64,000 bases of DNA from JBGAQP01 sp044220635. Lineage in GTDB: Bacteria; Pseudomonadota; Gammaproteobacteria; Burkholderiales; Usitatibacteraceae. Made by a program: the position numbers and the translations under genes. Numbering within the stretch: position 1 is the first letter of the stretch; each line of letters starts with the position of its first letter. The stretch lies in NCBI GenBank assembly GCA_044220635.1, contig JBGAQP010000004.1, positions 97,379 to 161,378 of the forward strand, read 5' to 3'. The notes beneath the pieces are model-generated. The model did not search any database, was not told where the DNA came from, and saw only the letters and a program-made list of their open reading frames with translations. Positions 31,920 to 40,929 of this stretch are shown piece after piece.

Positions 31920-33425
31920 CTAGTCGATTCCGAAGAAGGTCCGGATCCGGGCGAGGATGTCGTCGTGCGGGGCGCGGGCGCGGCCGGCGGCTTCCGATGA
32001 CTCCTTGCGCCAGGTGAGCTCGGTCTGGCGCGAGGCGAGCACCTCGGACATCGCCTGGGCGATGTCGGGCCGGGCCTTGATGATCTGCGCGAACCCGGTC
32101 TTGTCGAGCCGGTAGCAGACGACGTCGGTGCGCGCCGTGACGGTCGCGCGCCGCGGCTCGCCCGTCATCATGCCCATCTCGCCGAAGACGCTTCCGGGCC
32201 GCAGCGTGCTCACCGCCTGGCGCCCCTCGGGAGTTTCGACCCACACGTCGGCATCGCCCGAGACGATGAGGTAGAGCCAGTGGGCGACCGCCCCCTGGCG
32301 GGTGATCACGTCGCCCGCGACGAAGGGCGCGTAGACCAGGTGTCCGGCGAGCGAGCGGCGCTCGTCGTCGGAGAGCGAGGCGAAGAGCGCGACGGAGGCG
32401 AGCGCGGACACGCGGCGGGCCTCGTCCGCCGCCCGGGCGGCCTCGCGGTGCGCCTCGTTGTCCTTGATGTGGAGCTCCTCCTGGTAGGGCACGCCGAGCT
32501 TCATCCCGTGGCGCTCGAGGGCGGCGACCGCGTGGGCGCGCACCTCGCTGTCGGTGCCGTCGTCGGGCCCCGGGTCGTCGAGCCAGTAGCGCAGCGCGTA
32601 GCGGCCCACGCGCGGGCCGACTTCCATCAGCACGGCGTTGGGCGGGGGATCGGAGGCGACGTGCGCGATCGCGGCGTTGGTGACCGCCGCCTCGAGCACC
32701 GCGCACACCTCGCGCGGCGGCGAGGCGAGGTCCACCGTCACCCAGACCCAGCGGCGCCAGACGGTGCGCCCGTCGGCGCGCGCGCCGATCAGCTGGAAGC
32801 GGTTCTTCATGAGCCAGCTGTTGGGCACGATCGCGGTCTCGCGGTTGCGCGTGACGATCGCGGTGTGGCGCCAGCGCACCTCGACCACGCGCCCGCTCAG
32901 GTCGTCGACCTTGACCCAGTCGCCCACGCGGATCGAGTTGTCGAGCTGCAGCACGAGGCCGCCGAGGATGTTTCCGAGCGTCTCCTGCATCGAGAAGGCG
33001 ACGATCGCGGTGATCACCGCGGAAGTCGTCACGAGGCTCGCGAGCTCGACCCCGGCGAGCCGCAGCCACACGAGTCCCCAGCCGATGAAGAGTCCCGCCG
33101 TGATCAGGTCCTCGACGATGCGCGCGGGGACGACGTGCACGGCCGGCAGGATCACGCGGAAGAGCAGGAGCCCGCCCAGGCGGACGAGGACGATGCCGAT
33201 CAGCACGCTCGCCGCGTCGGCGACGATCGCGGCGGCCGCCGTCGCGCCCAGGGAGGCGATCGCGCCGTCGGCGAGCTCGGCGGCCAGGCAGGCGAGCAGC
33301 AGCAGGAGGGCGTTGCGCACGCTCGCGCGGTCGGCGGGGCGCAGCGCGAGCAGGACGAGGCCGATCGCGAGCGCCGCGCCCATCGCCCAGGCCATCTCGG
33401 GCCGGATGAGGATCGGGACGCTCAT
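31920..33425 (-). CDS. MscS-type mechanosensitive channel with C-terminal cyclic-nucleotide-binding domain
   Basis: 501 residues. About five membrane helices occupy the first 190 residues, the last being the MscS pore helix region (SAVITAIVAFSMQETLGNIL). The MscS beta domain follows (VGDWVKVDDLSGRVVEVRWR). A C-terminal cNMP-binding domain spans about 350-470: LVYAPFVAGDVITRQGA, YLIVSGDADVWVE, GSVFGEMGMMTGEPRRATV, the last being the phosphate-binding cassette. Such fusions are cyclic-nucleotide-gated MscS homologues (bCNG-like). Convergent with the anti-sigma gene. Confidence 0.9.
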   Translation of the reverse strand: MSVPILIRPEMAWAMGAALAIGLVLLALRPADRASVRNALLLLLACLAAELADGAIASLGATAAAAIVADAASVLIGIVLVRLGGLLLFRVILPAVHVVPARIVEDLITAGLFIGWGLVWLRLAGVELASLVTTSAVITAIVAFSMQETLGNILGGLVLQLDNSIRVGDWVKVDDLSGRVVEVRWRHTAIVTRNRETAIVPNSWLMKNRFQLIGARADGRTVWRRWVWVTVDLASPPREVCAVLEAAVTNAAIAHVASDPPPNAVLMEVGPRVGRYALRYWLDDPGPDDGTDSEVRAHAVAALERHGMKLGVPYQEELHIKDNEAHREAARAADEARRVSALASVALFASLSDDERRSLAGHLVYAPFVAGDVITRQGAVAHWLYLIVSGDADVWVETPEGRQAVSTLRPGSVFGEMGMMTGEPRRATVTARTDVVCYRLDKTGFAQIIKARPDIAQAMSEVLASRQTELTWRKESSEAAGRARAPHDDILARIRTFFGID

Positions 33426-33441
33426 CGGCGCTCGCGCGGCC

Positions 33442-34917
33442 TCAGAGCTGCGACTCGAGCCAGTCGCACAGCCGTTGCAGGACCTCGATGCGGGCGTGCA
33501 GCTTGTCGTTGCCCGCGATCACGTTCCAGGGCGCGAGGTCCGTCGAGGTGCGTTCGACCATGTCGCAGATCGCGCGCTCGTAGGCGGGCCACTTCTTGCG
33601 GTTGCGCCAGTCCTCGGCGGTGATCTTGAAGCGCTTGTGGGCGATCTTCTCGCGCTCCTTGAAGCGCCGCAGCTGCTCGTCGAGGGAGACGGCGAGCCAG
33701 AACTTGGCGACCACGGCGCCCGCGTCGATCAACTGCGCCTCGAAGTCGTTGATCTCGTTGTAGGCGCGCATCCAGTCGGACTCCGCGCAGAAGCCCTCGA
33801 CGCGCTCGACGAGCACGCGCCCGTACCAGGAGCGGTCGAATATGACCGCCTTGCCGTGGCCGGGGAGGTGGCGCCAGAAGCGCCAGAGGTAGGGCTGCGC
33901 GCGCTCCTCGTCGGACGGCGCGGCGACCGGGATGACGTGGTAGAAGCGCGCGTCGAGCGCCTGGGTGATGCGCCGGATGGTGCTGCCCTTGCCCGCCGCG
34001 TCCATGCCCTCGAAGACCATGATGAGGGAGCGGCTGCGCATCGCCTTCGAGCGCGTGAGGAGCGCGAGCCGCCCCTGGAGCTCGTCCAGCTTCGCGGCGT
34101 ACTTCTTGCGCGTGAGCGTGGCCGAGTAGTCGAGGGTGTTGAGGAGGTCGCGCCCGTCGAGCGGGGGCTTGGGGATCGGGGCCTGCGGCGGGATCGCCGG
34201 GCGCTTGCCCTCGAGCCGGTGGTGCAGCGCCTCGAGCAGGAGGTTGCCGGCGGTGAGCGCGCGGTACTCGGGGTCCGCGCCCTCGATCACGTACCAGGGC
34301 GCAAGGCCGGTGCTCGTCACGCGCAACGCGTCCTCGCTCACGTCGCGGAAGGTGTCGTAGATCTTGAATCGCTCCCAGTCGAGCTTGGTCACGCGCCAGG
34401 CGGTCTTCTTGTCCGCGGAAAGCTTCTTCAGGCGCTTCTTCTGCGCGCTCTTGGAGAGGTGGAACCAGAGCTTGAGCACGAGCGCGCCCTCGGCGGCGAG
34501 CATCAGCTCGAAGCGGCGGATGCGCTCCAGGTCGCGCTCGAACTCCGCGCGCTTGATCCGGCCCATGACGCGCTCGACGATGGGCTCGGTGTACCAGGAG
34601 CCGAAGAGGATGCCGATGCGCCCCTTCGGGGGGAGCGAACGCCAGTAGCGCCACATGGGCGGGCGGCTCGCCTCCTCGGCGGTGGGCGGGGCGAAGGCGT
34701 AGGTGTGGATGTGGCGCGGGTCCATCCACTCGTTGAAGAGGTTGACCGTCTCGCCCTTGCCGGCGCCGTCGACGCCGCCGACGATCACCACCACGGGGAA
34801 GTCGGCGCGCTTGAGCAGGTCGTACTGCGCCTCGAGCAGCGCGCGGCGCAGCTTCGGCTCCTCGCGCTTGTAGCGGCCCTTGTCGAGCTTGTGGCCGATT
34901 TCGGCGGATTCGAACAC
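33442..34917 (-). CDS. pap: Polyphosphate:AMP phosphotransferase (tandem PPK2, class II)
   Basis: 491 residues with two PPK2 domains, each with a Walker A: VVIVGGVDGAGKGETVN near 43 and MVFEGMDAAGKGSTIR near 297. Walker B-type aspartates and WYTEPIVERVMG / WYGRVLVERVEG lid motifs are seen in both halves. The two-domain form converts AMP to ADP with polyphosphate. Start is GTG at 34915-34917 with GGAGG 10 bp upstream. The channel gene follows 16 bp later, so the two may be co-transcribed; polyphosphate metabolism and osmotic release could be linked, but this is inference. Confidence 0.93.
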   Translation of the reverse strand: MFESAEIGHKLDKGRYKREEPKLRRALLEAQYDLLKRADFPVVVIVGGVDGAGKGETVNLFNEWMDPRHIHTYAFAPPTAEEASRPPMWRYWRSLPPKGRIGILFGSWYTEPIVERVMGRIKRAEFERDLERIRRFELMLAAEGALVLKLWFHLSKSAQKKRLKKLSADKKTAWRVTKLDWERFKIYDTFRDVSEDALRVTSTGLAPWYVIEGADPEYRALTAGNLLLEALHHRLEGKRPAIPPQAPIPKPPLDGRDLLNTLDYSATLTRKKYAAKLDELQGRLALLTRSKAMRSRSLIMVFEGMDAAGKGSTIRRITQALDARFYHVIPVAAPSDEERAQPYLWRFWRHLPGHGKAVIFDRSWYGRVLVERVEGFCAESDWMRAYNEINDFEAQLIDAGAVVAKFWLAVSLDEQLRRFKEREKIAHKRFKITAEDWRNRKKWPAYERAICDMVERTSTDLAPWNVIAGNDKLHARIEVLQRLCDWLESQL

Positions 34918-34971
34918 GGTGGTGGATCCTCCTGGGTCGGGGGGCTCGCCCGCGGCGCGGGGGGTCCCGGG

Positions 34972-35328
34972 CTAGCTGCGCGGCCCGGCCTCCGGCCCGC
35001 GCGAGACGACCTTGCAGACCTCCGGCGGGCAGGCGAAGCGATAGTAGGTGAGGTTCAGGTGGACCGCGACGTCGTCGATCTCCTCGCCGCCCCACCGCAG
35101 GCCGAGGGAATCGTTCCAGCGCGCGACCCAGGCGCGCAGCGCGGCGAAGTCGCCCGCCACGCGCTTCGCGCGCCCGTGCACGCTCGCCGCATGGCAGCCG
35201 CCGCAGCGCGACTCGTAGAGCTGGCGGCCGCGTTCGGCGTCCGCGGCCGAGGCGGTCCGGCTCGAGACGAGGAAGAGCACGGCAGCGAGCGCGGCGAGCG
35301 CGAGGATGATCCAGTGATGTTTTTTCAT
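34972..35328 (-). CDS. Small c-type cytochrome
   Basis: 118 residues. The membrane anchor or signal peptide (KKHHWIILALAALAAVLFLV) is followed by one haem c site, CGGCH, in the usual GRQLYESRCGGCHAASVHGR context. I do not see the strongly conserved late Met ligand; a C-x4-C pair (FACPPEVC) lies near the C-terminus. ATG at 35326-35328. Located between the CYTH-CHAD gene and pap on the same strand. Redox partner unknown. Confidence 0.78.
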   Translation of the reverse strand: MKKHHWIILALAALAAVLFLVSSRTASAADAERGRQLYESRCGGCHAASVHGRAKRVAGDFAALRAWVARWNDSLGLRWGGEEIDDVAVHLNLTYYRFACPPEVCKVVSRGPEAGPRS

Positions 35329-35398
35329 GGGCTTGCGGATGCGCCTGCCCCCACCGGTCCAGTCTCGCACCCGGGTGTGAGCACGCGCTTGCGCGAGA

Positions 35399-36919
35399 TC
35401 AAACGGCCTCCGCGCCCGGGGGCTTGCGGCGCCAGAAGCGCTTCGTCCGGGCGAGGCGCTCGACGGGGGCCTGCAGCGCGGCGAGGTCCGCGCGGGTCGA
35501 GGCGGCGAGCCAGCCGCGGGCGAAATCCCGGAAGTCTCCCGGGGGCGCGAGCTCGGCGAGCAGGCGCTCGGCGTTCGCGGCGTCGTTCGCGTGGCCGAGG
35601 GCGCCCTGCAGGAGTGCGAGCGTCTCGGTGTAGTCCTCGACGCGCTTCGCCTTGAAGAGCGAGCCCAGGCCCTCGACGCCGTAGCGAAGGCGCTTCGCGT
35701 CGAGCCTGAGGCGGTGGCGCTCCGCGGGCGAGAGCCGCGCCACGTGGGCGCTGTCGGCGATGAGCCGCCGGTGGCGCTTGCGGATGCACTTCGAGGCGAA
35801 GTCGAGGAGCGGCTCCGGGGGCCCGGCGTCGCCGGCGGCCGGGTCGCCGGTCGCGAGCCAGCGCCCGATGTCGAGCAGGTGGCGTGCGTAGTCGGGCGCC
35901 GAGATCGCCGCGCGCGCGGCCTCGCGGGCGCGGCGCCGGCGCGCCTGCACCCGGCCCGAGATCGAGCGCGCGAGGGTCCGGTCGCCCCAGGCGCTCACCA
36001 TGGGCGGCAGCGTTTCCGTGGCGAACACGTCCCAGTCGCGCGCTTCTCCCAGCGCCCGCCCCACCGCGGCGAGCCCCTCGTTCCAGCGCGCCGCGCGCGC
36101 CGGGCCGATCACCTCGCGGAACAGGCGGATCGCCGCGCGCAGCCGCCGCAGCCCCACGCGAAGCTGGTGGACGAACTCCGGGTCGCGAGTCGCGAGCAGC
36201 CCTTCCTCGTTCGCCTCCAGGTGGCGCATCGCCCCGGCGACGACCGCGCGCGCGGCCTGCGGGGGCGACATCGCCGCCTCGAGCGCCACGGGGCGGGCCT
36301 TCTCGGGCCGGAGCGCGGTGCCGTGGAAGAGCCGGTAGCCGCGCTCGGCCTTCGAGACGGCGCAGGGCCGCATCCGGGTGCCGTCGAGGAGCGCTTCGGC
36401 GAGGGCGAAAGCCGCCTCGACGGGACCCTCGAGGAGCTCGACCTCGACCTCGCAGACGGCCTCGCGCCGCTCGCCCGAGACGACCTCGCCGCGGTCGAGC
36501 ACGACCTCGAGGCGCGAACCCGGCGCGGGCTCCACCACCCAGGCCTCGCGCTCCACCTCGACCGTGAAGACGGCGAGCAGGCGCTCGTGCAGCGTCTCCA
36601 CCCCCGGCAGGCGCGCGAAGGGCGTGGCCGCGAAGAGCGAGAGGTCCACCTCCGGGCCCGGTCGCGGGAACTCCCACTCCTCGCGCAGGTGCAGGCCCCC
36701 GGAGCCGCTCGCGCCCGCCTTCACCGCCTGCATCCAGCGGCCCGCGGCGCGGCGCAGGCGCAGGGCGTAGCCCGCCGCCTCGAGCTCGGCCCCGGCCGTG
36801 TCGAGGAAGATCGAGCGCAGGCGCCGGCGCGTGGGGCGAACGGCCGCGAGTGCGGGCGAGCCGCGCAGCCGCCCCGCGTCGCGCGGATCGAGCGAGAGCT
36901 TGATCTCGGTCTCGGTCAT
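35399..36919 (-). CDS. CYTH-CHAD domain protein (inorganic triphosphatase-like)
   Basis: 506 residues. The N-terminal CYTH tunnel domain starts with the ExExK signature TETEIKLSL and carries the charged strands of triphosphatases (LRLRRAAGRWMQAVKAG, VCEVEVELLEG). The C-terminal CHAD domain, about 220-490, is helical and rich in conserved histidine and arginine (FVHQLRVGLRRLRAAIRLFR, LRLDAKRLRYGVEGL). CYTH-CHAD proteins hydrolyse triphosphate, and CHAD binds polyphosphate, which fits the nearby polyphosphate:AMP phosphotransferase. ATG at 36917-36919, 9 bp after kynA. Confidence 0.92.
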   Translation of the reverse strand: MTETEIKLSLDPRDAGRLRGSPALAAVRPTRRRLRSIFLDTAGAELEAAGYALRLRRAAGRWMQAVKAGASGSGGLHLREEWEFPRPGPEVDLSLFAATPFARLPGVETLHERLLAVFTVEVEREAWVVEPAPGSRLEVVLDRGEVVSGERREAVCEVEVELLEGPVEAAFALAEALLDGTRMRPCAVSKAERGYRLFHGTALRPEKARPVALEAAMSPPQAARAVVAGAMRHLEANEEGLLATRDPEFVHQLRVGLRRLRAAIRLFREVIGPARAARWNEGLAAVGRALGEARDWDVFATETLPPMVSAWGDRTLARSISGRVQARRRRAREAARAAISAPDYARHLLDIGRWLATGDPAAGDAGPPEPLLDFASKCIRKRHRRLIADSAHVARLSPAERHRLRLDAKRLRYGVEGLGSLFKAKRVEDYTETLALLQGALGHANDAANAERLLAELAPPGDFRDFARGWLAASTRADLAALQAPVERLARTKRFWRRKPPGAEAV

Positions 36920-36928
36920 GCGCGGGCC

Positions 36929-37765
36929 TCAGAGCGCGGTGCGCGCGCGCCAGAGCTCGGGAAAGAGGACCACCTCGAGCATCCGCTTGAGGTAGTTCAC
37001 GCCCGAGGTCCCGCCCGTGCCGCGCTTCCAGCCGATGACGCGCTCCACCGTCGTCGCGTGCCGGAAGCGCCACTGGCGGAAGGCGTCCTCGAGGTCGACG
37101 AGCTTCTCGGCGAGCTCGTAGAGCTCCCAGTGCTCGCCCGTCGAGCGGTACACCTCGACCCAGGCGCGGCAGACCGACTCGTCGTAGGCCGTGGGCTTCG
37201 ACCAGTCGCGCTCGAGGCGCGCGGCGTCGACCGCGAGCCCGCGCCGCGCGAGCACCCGCACGGCCTCGTCGTAGAGCGAGGGCTCGCCGAGCAGCCGCTC
37301 GAGGGGTGCGAGCAGGTCGGCGCGGTGGCGGTGGGGGCCGAGCAGGACCGCGCTCTTGTTGCCGAGGGCGAACTCGATCATGCGGTACTGGTAGGACTGG
37401 AATCCCGAGGCGTTGCCGAGCGCGTCGCGAAACGACGAGTACTCCGCGGGGGTGAGGGTCGCGAGGACGTCCCAGGACTGGTTGAGCTGCGCCATGATGC
37501 GCGCGACCCGCGCGAGCATCTTGAAGGCGGGCTGCAGGTCGCCGGCGCGCACGCGCTCGCGCGCGGCGAGCAGCTCGTGCAGCACGAGCTTCATCCAGAG
37601 CTCGGACGCCTGGTGCTGCACGATGAAGAGCATCTCGTTGTGGTCCCCCGAGCGGGGGGCCTGCGCCGAGAGCACGCGGTCGAGCTGCAGGTAGTCCCCG
37701 TAGCTCATCTCGCCGGCGAAATCGAGGCGGGCGCCGTCGGCGGGAACTTCGGTGGGATCGCTCAT
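36929..37765 (-). CDS. kynA: Tryptophan 2,3-dioxygenase
   Basis: 278 residues from ATG 37763-37765; an in-frame start at 37834 would add 23 low-complexity residues. Haem enzyme opening the indole ring of tryptophan to N-formylkynurenine. Signatures: MSYGDYLQLDRVLSAQ, HNEMLFIVQHQASELWMKL near 43-60, SGFQSYQYRMIEF near 120, and haem-ligand region QWRFRHATTVERVIG near 233. No kynB, kynU or other kynurenine genes are nearby. It leads a minus-strand unit with the CYTH-CHAD gene. Confidence 0.94.
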   Translation of the reverse strand: MSDPTEVPADGARLDFAGEMSYGDYLQLDRVLSAQAPRSGDHNEMLFIVQHQASELWMKLVLHELLAARERVRAGDLQPAFKMLARVARIMAQLNQSWDVLATLTPAEYSSFRDALGNASGFQSYQYRMIEFALGNKSAVLLGPHRHRADLLAPLERLLGEPSLYDEAVRVLARRGLAVDAARLERDWSKPTAYDESVCRAWVEVYRSTGEHWELYELAEKLVDLEDAFRQWRFRHATTVERVIGWKRGTGGTSGVNYLKRMLEVVLFPELWRARTAL

Positions 37766-37899
37766 GGCGGGGAACGCGGAGGGGCTGGGCGCTGTCTGCC
37801 GGGGCAGGGGCGCGGCAGCGGTCGGTTTCGGCACAGTCTAGCCGATGTGCGCCGGTAAGGCCGGCGAGCGCCGCGCGACCCATCACCTCGGGGGCGCTT

Positions 37900-37908
37900 T
37901 GCTATGAT
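37900..37908 (+). promoter_or_regulatory. Extended -10 promoter candidate for the arsS operon
   Basis: TTTGCTATGAT: a TGn-extended -10 with TATGAT at 37903-37908 and no good -35. It lies 69 bp before the arsS ATG, in the only non-coding stretch before the 11-gene operon. Confidence 0.5.
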
Positions 37909-37977
37909 CGGGCGGAAATCCGCCCGGGGCGCCCGCCCGTATCCCCAGTGAAGACCGGCCGGAGGACCACCCGCGAA

Positions 37978-38940
37978 ATGCACGCCACCCTGCCCCTGCT
38001 CGCCGCCACCGATTTCCCGCCGATCCGGCGCCGCGCCCTCGAGACGGTGCAGGCGAACCTCGGCTACGTCTGCAACCAGTCCTGCCTGCACTGCCACGTG
38101 AACGCGGGCCCCACGCGCACCGAGTCGATGTCGCTCGAGACCGTGAACCAGGTCCTGGGCTTTCTCGCCGCGAGCGGGGCGAGGCGGCTCGACCTCACGG
38201 GCGGCGCCCCGGAGCTCAACCCCCATTTCCGCCACCTCGTCGAGCGCGCCCGCGCCCTCGGGGCAGGGGTCATCGACCGCTGCAACCTCACGGTCCTCTT
38301 CGAGGAAGGGCAGGAGGACCTCGCGGAATTCCTCGCGGCGAACCGCGTCGAGATCGTGGCCTCGCTTCCCTGCTACACCGAGGAGCTTGTCGACCGCCAG
38401 CGCGGCAAGGGCGTCTACGACCGGAGCATCGAGGCGCTCAGGCGCCTGAACGCCCTGGGCTACGGGCGGGGCGAGCCCGGCCTCGCGCTCACGCTCGTCT
38501 ACAACCCCCAGGGCCCGAGCCTGCCGCCCGCGCAGGAGCGGCTCGAGGCCGACTACCGGCGAATCCTCGGGGAGCGCTTCGGCGTGGCCTTCGACCGCCT
38601 CTACGCGCTCGCCAACATGCCGATCCAGCGCTTCGGCTCCACGCTCATCTCGAAGGGCGAGTTCAACGCGTACATGAAGCTCCTGCGAGGGGCGCACCGC
38701 GACCGGAACCTGGAGGATGTCATGTGCCGCACGCTCGTCTCCGTGGACTGGCAGGGCTACCTCTACGACTGCGACTTCAACCAGATGCTGGGTCTGCCGA
38801 TCGCCGCCGGGGCGCGTGCGCGCGCGCACCTGCGCGACCTGCTGGGCCGCGACCTCTCCGGAAACCCCATCGTCGTGCGCGACCATTGCTACGGCTGCAC
38901 CGCGGGGCAGGGCTCCTCGTGCGGCGGGGCGCTCGCCTGA
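37978..38940 (+). CDS. arsS: Arsenosugar-biosynthesis radical SAM protein ArsS
   Basis: 320 residues. The radical SAM cluster motif C-x3-C-x2-C is at LGYVCNQSCLHCHVNAG (C32, C36, C39), followed by LDLTGGAPELNPHFRHLVER. The C-terminal domain ends in DHCYGCTAGQGSSCGGALA (C304, C307, C315). The family (TIGR04167 type) adds the 5'-deoxyadenosyl group of SAM to dimethylarsenite in the arsenosugar route. Some members carry selenocysteine near the C-terminus; here it is a normal Cys codon (TGC). GGAGG 12 bp upstream supports ATG 37978 over GTG 37948. No arsM methyltransferase is in the window. First gene of an 11-gene operon. Confidence 0.9.
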   Translation: MHATLPLLAATDFPPIRRRALETVQANLGYVCNQSCLHCHVNAGPTRTESMSLETVNQVLGFLAASGARRLDLTGGAPELNPHFRHLVERARALGAGVIDRCNLTVLFEEGQEDLAEFLAANRVEIVASLPCYTEELVDRQRGKGVYDRSIEALRRLNALGYGRGEPGLALTLVYNPQGPSLPPAQERLEADYRRILGERFGVAFDRLYALANMPIQRFGSTLISKGEFNAYMKLLRGAHRDRNLEDVMCRTLVSVDWQGYLYDCDFNQMLGLPIAAGARARAHLRDLLGRDLSGNPIVVRDHCYGCTAGQGSSCGGALA

Positions 38941-38941
38941 G

Positions 38942-39916
38942 ATGGGCGCTCCCACCGCCCTTCGCGCCGCGAATCCCGAACCCGGGCCGGGGCGCGCCTG
39001 CCCGACGAGCTACCGCTACCCCCCGAAGTCGCTCGCGCGCGAGCCCGAGCTCGAGGCCGAGGCGATCTACGTCGCCGGCGGCCTCTACGGCAACGTCGAG
39101 GCGCTCGACGCACTCCTCGCGCTCGTCGGGCGCGAGCGGGGCCGCGCGGCGCTCGTCTTCAACGGCGACTTCCACTGGTTCGACGTCGAGCCCGCGGACT
39201 TCGAGCGGGTCGGCCGCGCCGCGCTCGCGCACCACGCGATCCGCGGCAACGTGGAGACCGAGATCGCGGGCGAGGAAAGCGGCGCGGGCTGCGGCTGCGC
39301 CTATCCCGCCGACGTGGGCGACGCGGACGTGGCGCGCTCCAACGAGATCCTCGCGCGGCTGCGCGAGACCGCGCGCGCGCTCCCGGAGCTGCGCCGCCGC
39401 CAGGGCGATCTCGCCATGAACCTGGTCGCCCGCGTCGGCGAGGCGCGCGTCGCGATCGTCCACGGCGACGCCGCTTCCCTCGCGGGCTGGGGTTTCGCCC
39501 ACGACCGCCTCGACGATCCTGCGCACGCGCGCTGGATCGAGAGCGCGTTCGCCGACGCCGGGGTCGACGTCTTCGCCTCCAGCCACACCTGCCTTCCGGC
39601 CTGCCGGCGCTTCGCCTTCGCCAGCGGCACGGGCACGGTCGTCAACAACGGCGCGGCCGGCATGCCCAACTTCGCGGGCACGCATTTCGGGGTGGTCACG
39701 CGCATCGCCTGCGAGCCCGCGCCCGGCGCGCTCTACGGCGTGGTCGAGCGCGGCGTGCACGTGCAGGCGCTCGGACTCGACTACGACGCGGCGGCGTGGA
39801 AGCGCCGCTTCCTCGCGAGCTGGCCCGAGGGCTCGCCCGCCCACGACTCGTACTTCCGGCGCATCGCCGGCGGCCCCCGCCATGGCCTCGCCGAAGCGCT
39901 CCCGAAAGCCGCCTGA
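38942..39916 (+). CDS. Metallophosphoesterase-like protein
   Basis: 324 residues, soluble. Calcineurin-type features: AIYVAGGLYGNVEALDALLA near 40 (a GDxHGN-like position changed to GGLYGN), VFNGDFHWFDVEP near 72, HAIRGNVETEI near 98, ARVAIVHGDAASLAGWGF near 180, and SSHTCLPACRRF near 215. The metal aspartate of the first motif is not conserved, so activity may be altered. It starts 1 bp after arsS and overlaps the patatin gene by 35 bp. It may act as a phosphatase in the same pathway, by position. Confidence 0.72.
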   Translation: MGAPTALRAANPEPGPGRACPTSYRYPPKSLAREPELEAEAIYVAGGLYGNVEALDALLALVGRERGRAALVFNGDFHWFDVEPADFERVGRAALAHHAIRGNVETEIAGEESGAGCGCAYPADVGDADVARSNEILARLRETARALPELRRRQGDLAMNLVARVGEARVAIVHGDAASLAGWGFAHDRLDDPAHARWIESAFADAGVDVFASSHTCLPACRRFAFASGTGTVVNNGAAGMPNFAGTHFGVVTRIACEPAPGALYGVVERGVHVQALGLDYDAAAWKRRFLASWPEGSPAHDSYFRRIAGGPRHGLAEALPKAA

Positions 39917-40904
39917 GCGCGGCGCCCGCGCGGCCAAGCGCCTGAACCTCGCCTTGCAGGGCGGCGGCTCGCACGGCGCCTTCGCGTGGGGAATCCTCGA
40001 CCGTTTCCTCGAGGACGGGCGCCTCGACATCGAGGGGATCTCGGGCACGAGCGCGGGCTCGGTCAACGCCGTGGTCCTCGCCTACGGGCGGCATGTGGGC
40101 GGCGCCGAGGGCGCGCGCGAGGCGCTCGAGGCCTTCTGGCGCGCGCTCGCGGCGAGCGGGCCGCAACTGCCGATGCACCCGCTCGCGCTGCACGCCTTCA
40201 AGGCGTTCTCGGGCGCCTTCTCGCCCTACCAGTGGAACCCGCTGAACCTCAACCCCCTGCGCGAGCTCCTCGAGCGCCACGTCGATTTCGCGGAGCTGCA
40301 CCGCTGCCGCTCGACGAAGCTCTTCCTCTCGGCGACCAACGTGCGCACCGGCAAGGTGCGGGTCTTCTCCAACGAGGAGATCGGCGCGGACACCGTCGTC
40401 GCCTCGGCATGCCTGCCGCAGGTCTTCCAGGCGGTCGAGATCGACGGCGAGGCCTACTGGGACGGCGGCTACATGGGCAACCCCGTGCTCTTCCCGCTCT
40501 TCTACGAGACCGAGGCGCGCGACGTGGTGATCGTGCACATCAACCCGATCTTCCGCCCCGGGATTCCGCGCACGCCCCAGGAGATCGAGGACCGGGTGAA
40601 CGAGATCACCTTCAACTCCTCGCTCATCAAGGAACTGCGGGCGGTCGCCTTCGTGCAGAAGCTGCTGGGCGACGGCTGGCTGAAGGAGGAGTTCCGCGGC
40701 GCGCTCAAGAACGTCCTCGTCCACTCGATCCGCGCCGACGAGGTGCTCGCGGACCTGCCGCTCGCGAGCAAGTTCTCGACCGACTGGGGCTTCCTCACGG
40801 ACCTTCGCGACCGCGGGCGCGAGGCCGCGGGCGAGTGGCTCGGGCGCCACTTCGACGACCTGGGCGTGCGCTCGAGCGTGGACCTGCGAAAGGAGTTCCT
40901 GTGA
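39882..40904 (+). CDS. Patatin-like phospholipase
   Basis: 340 residues. Oxyanion-hole motif LQGGGSHGAFAWGIL near 25-40, nucleophile GxSxG as GTSAGS (Ser57), and the catalytic Asp of the dyad in WDGGYMGNP near 192. The full fold length is present and no signal peptide is seen, so it is a cytoplasmic lipid acyl hydrolase. ATG 39882 lies within the end of the preceding gene. In this operon it could remodel the lipid part of an arsenic- or sugar-containing lipid; the substrate is unknown. Confidence 0.88.
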   Translation: MASPKRSRKPPERGARAAKRLNLALQGGGSHGAFAWGILDRFLEDGRLDIEGISGTSAGSVNAVVLAYGRHVGGAEGAREALEAFWRALAASGPQLPMHPLALHAFKAFSGAFSPYQWNPLNLNPLRELLERHVDFAELHRCRSTKLFLSATNVRTGKVRVFSNEEIGADTVVASACLPQVFQAVEIDGEAYWDGGYMGNPVLFPLFYETEARDVVIVHINPIFRPGIPRTPQEIEDRVNEITFNSSLIKELRAVAFVQKLLGDGWLKEEFRGALKNVLVHSIRADEVLADLPLASKFSTDWGFLTDLRDRGREAAGEWLGRHFDDLGVRSSVDLRKEFL

Positions 40905-40929
40905 CGCGAGACCCCTCCCGGAGCCGCCC

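Noticed and set aside
38938..38940. arsS TGA as a selenocysteine codon
   Set aside because: It is the natural end: the next gene starts 1 bp later, no conserved sequence continues in frame, and the Sec-equivalent residue is already present as Cys315.
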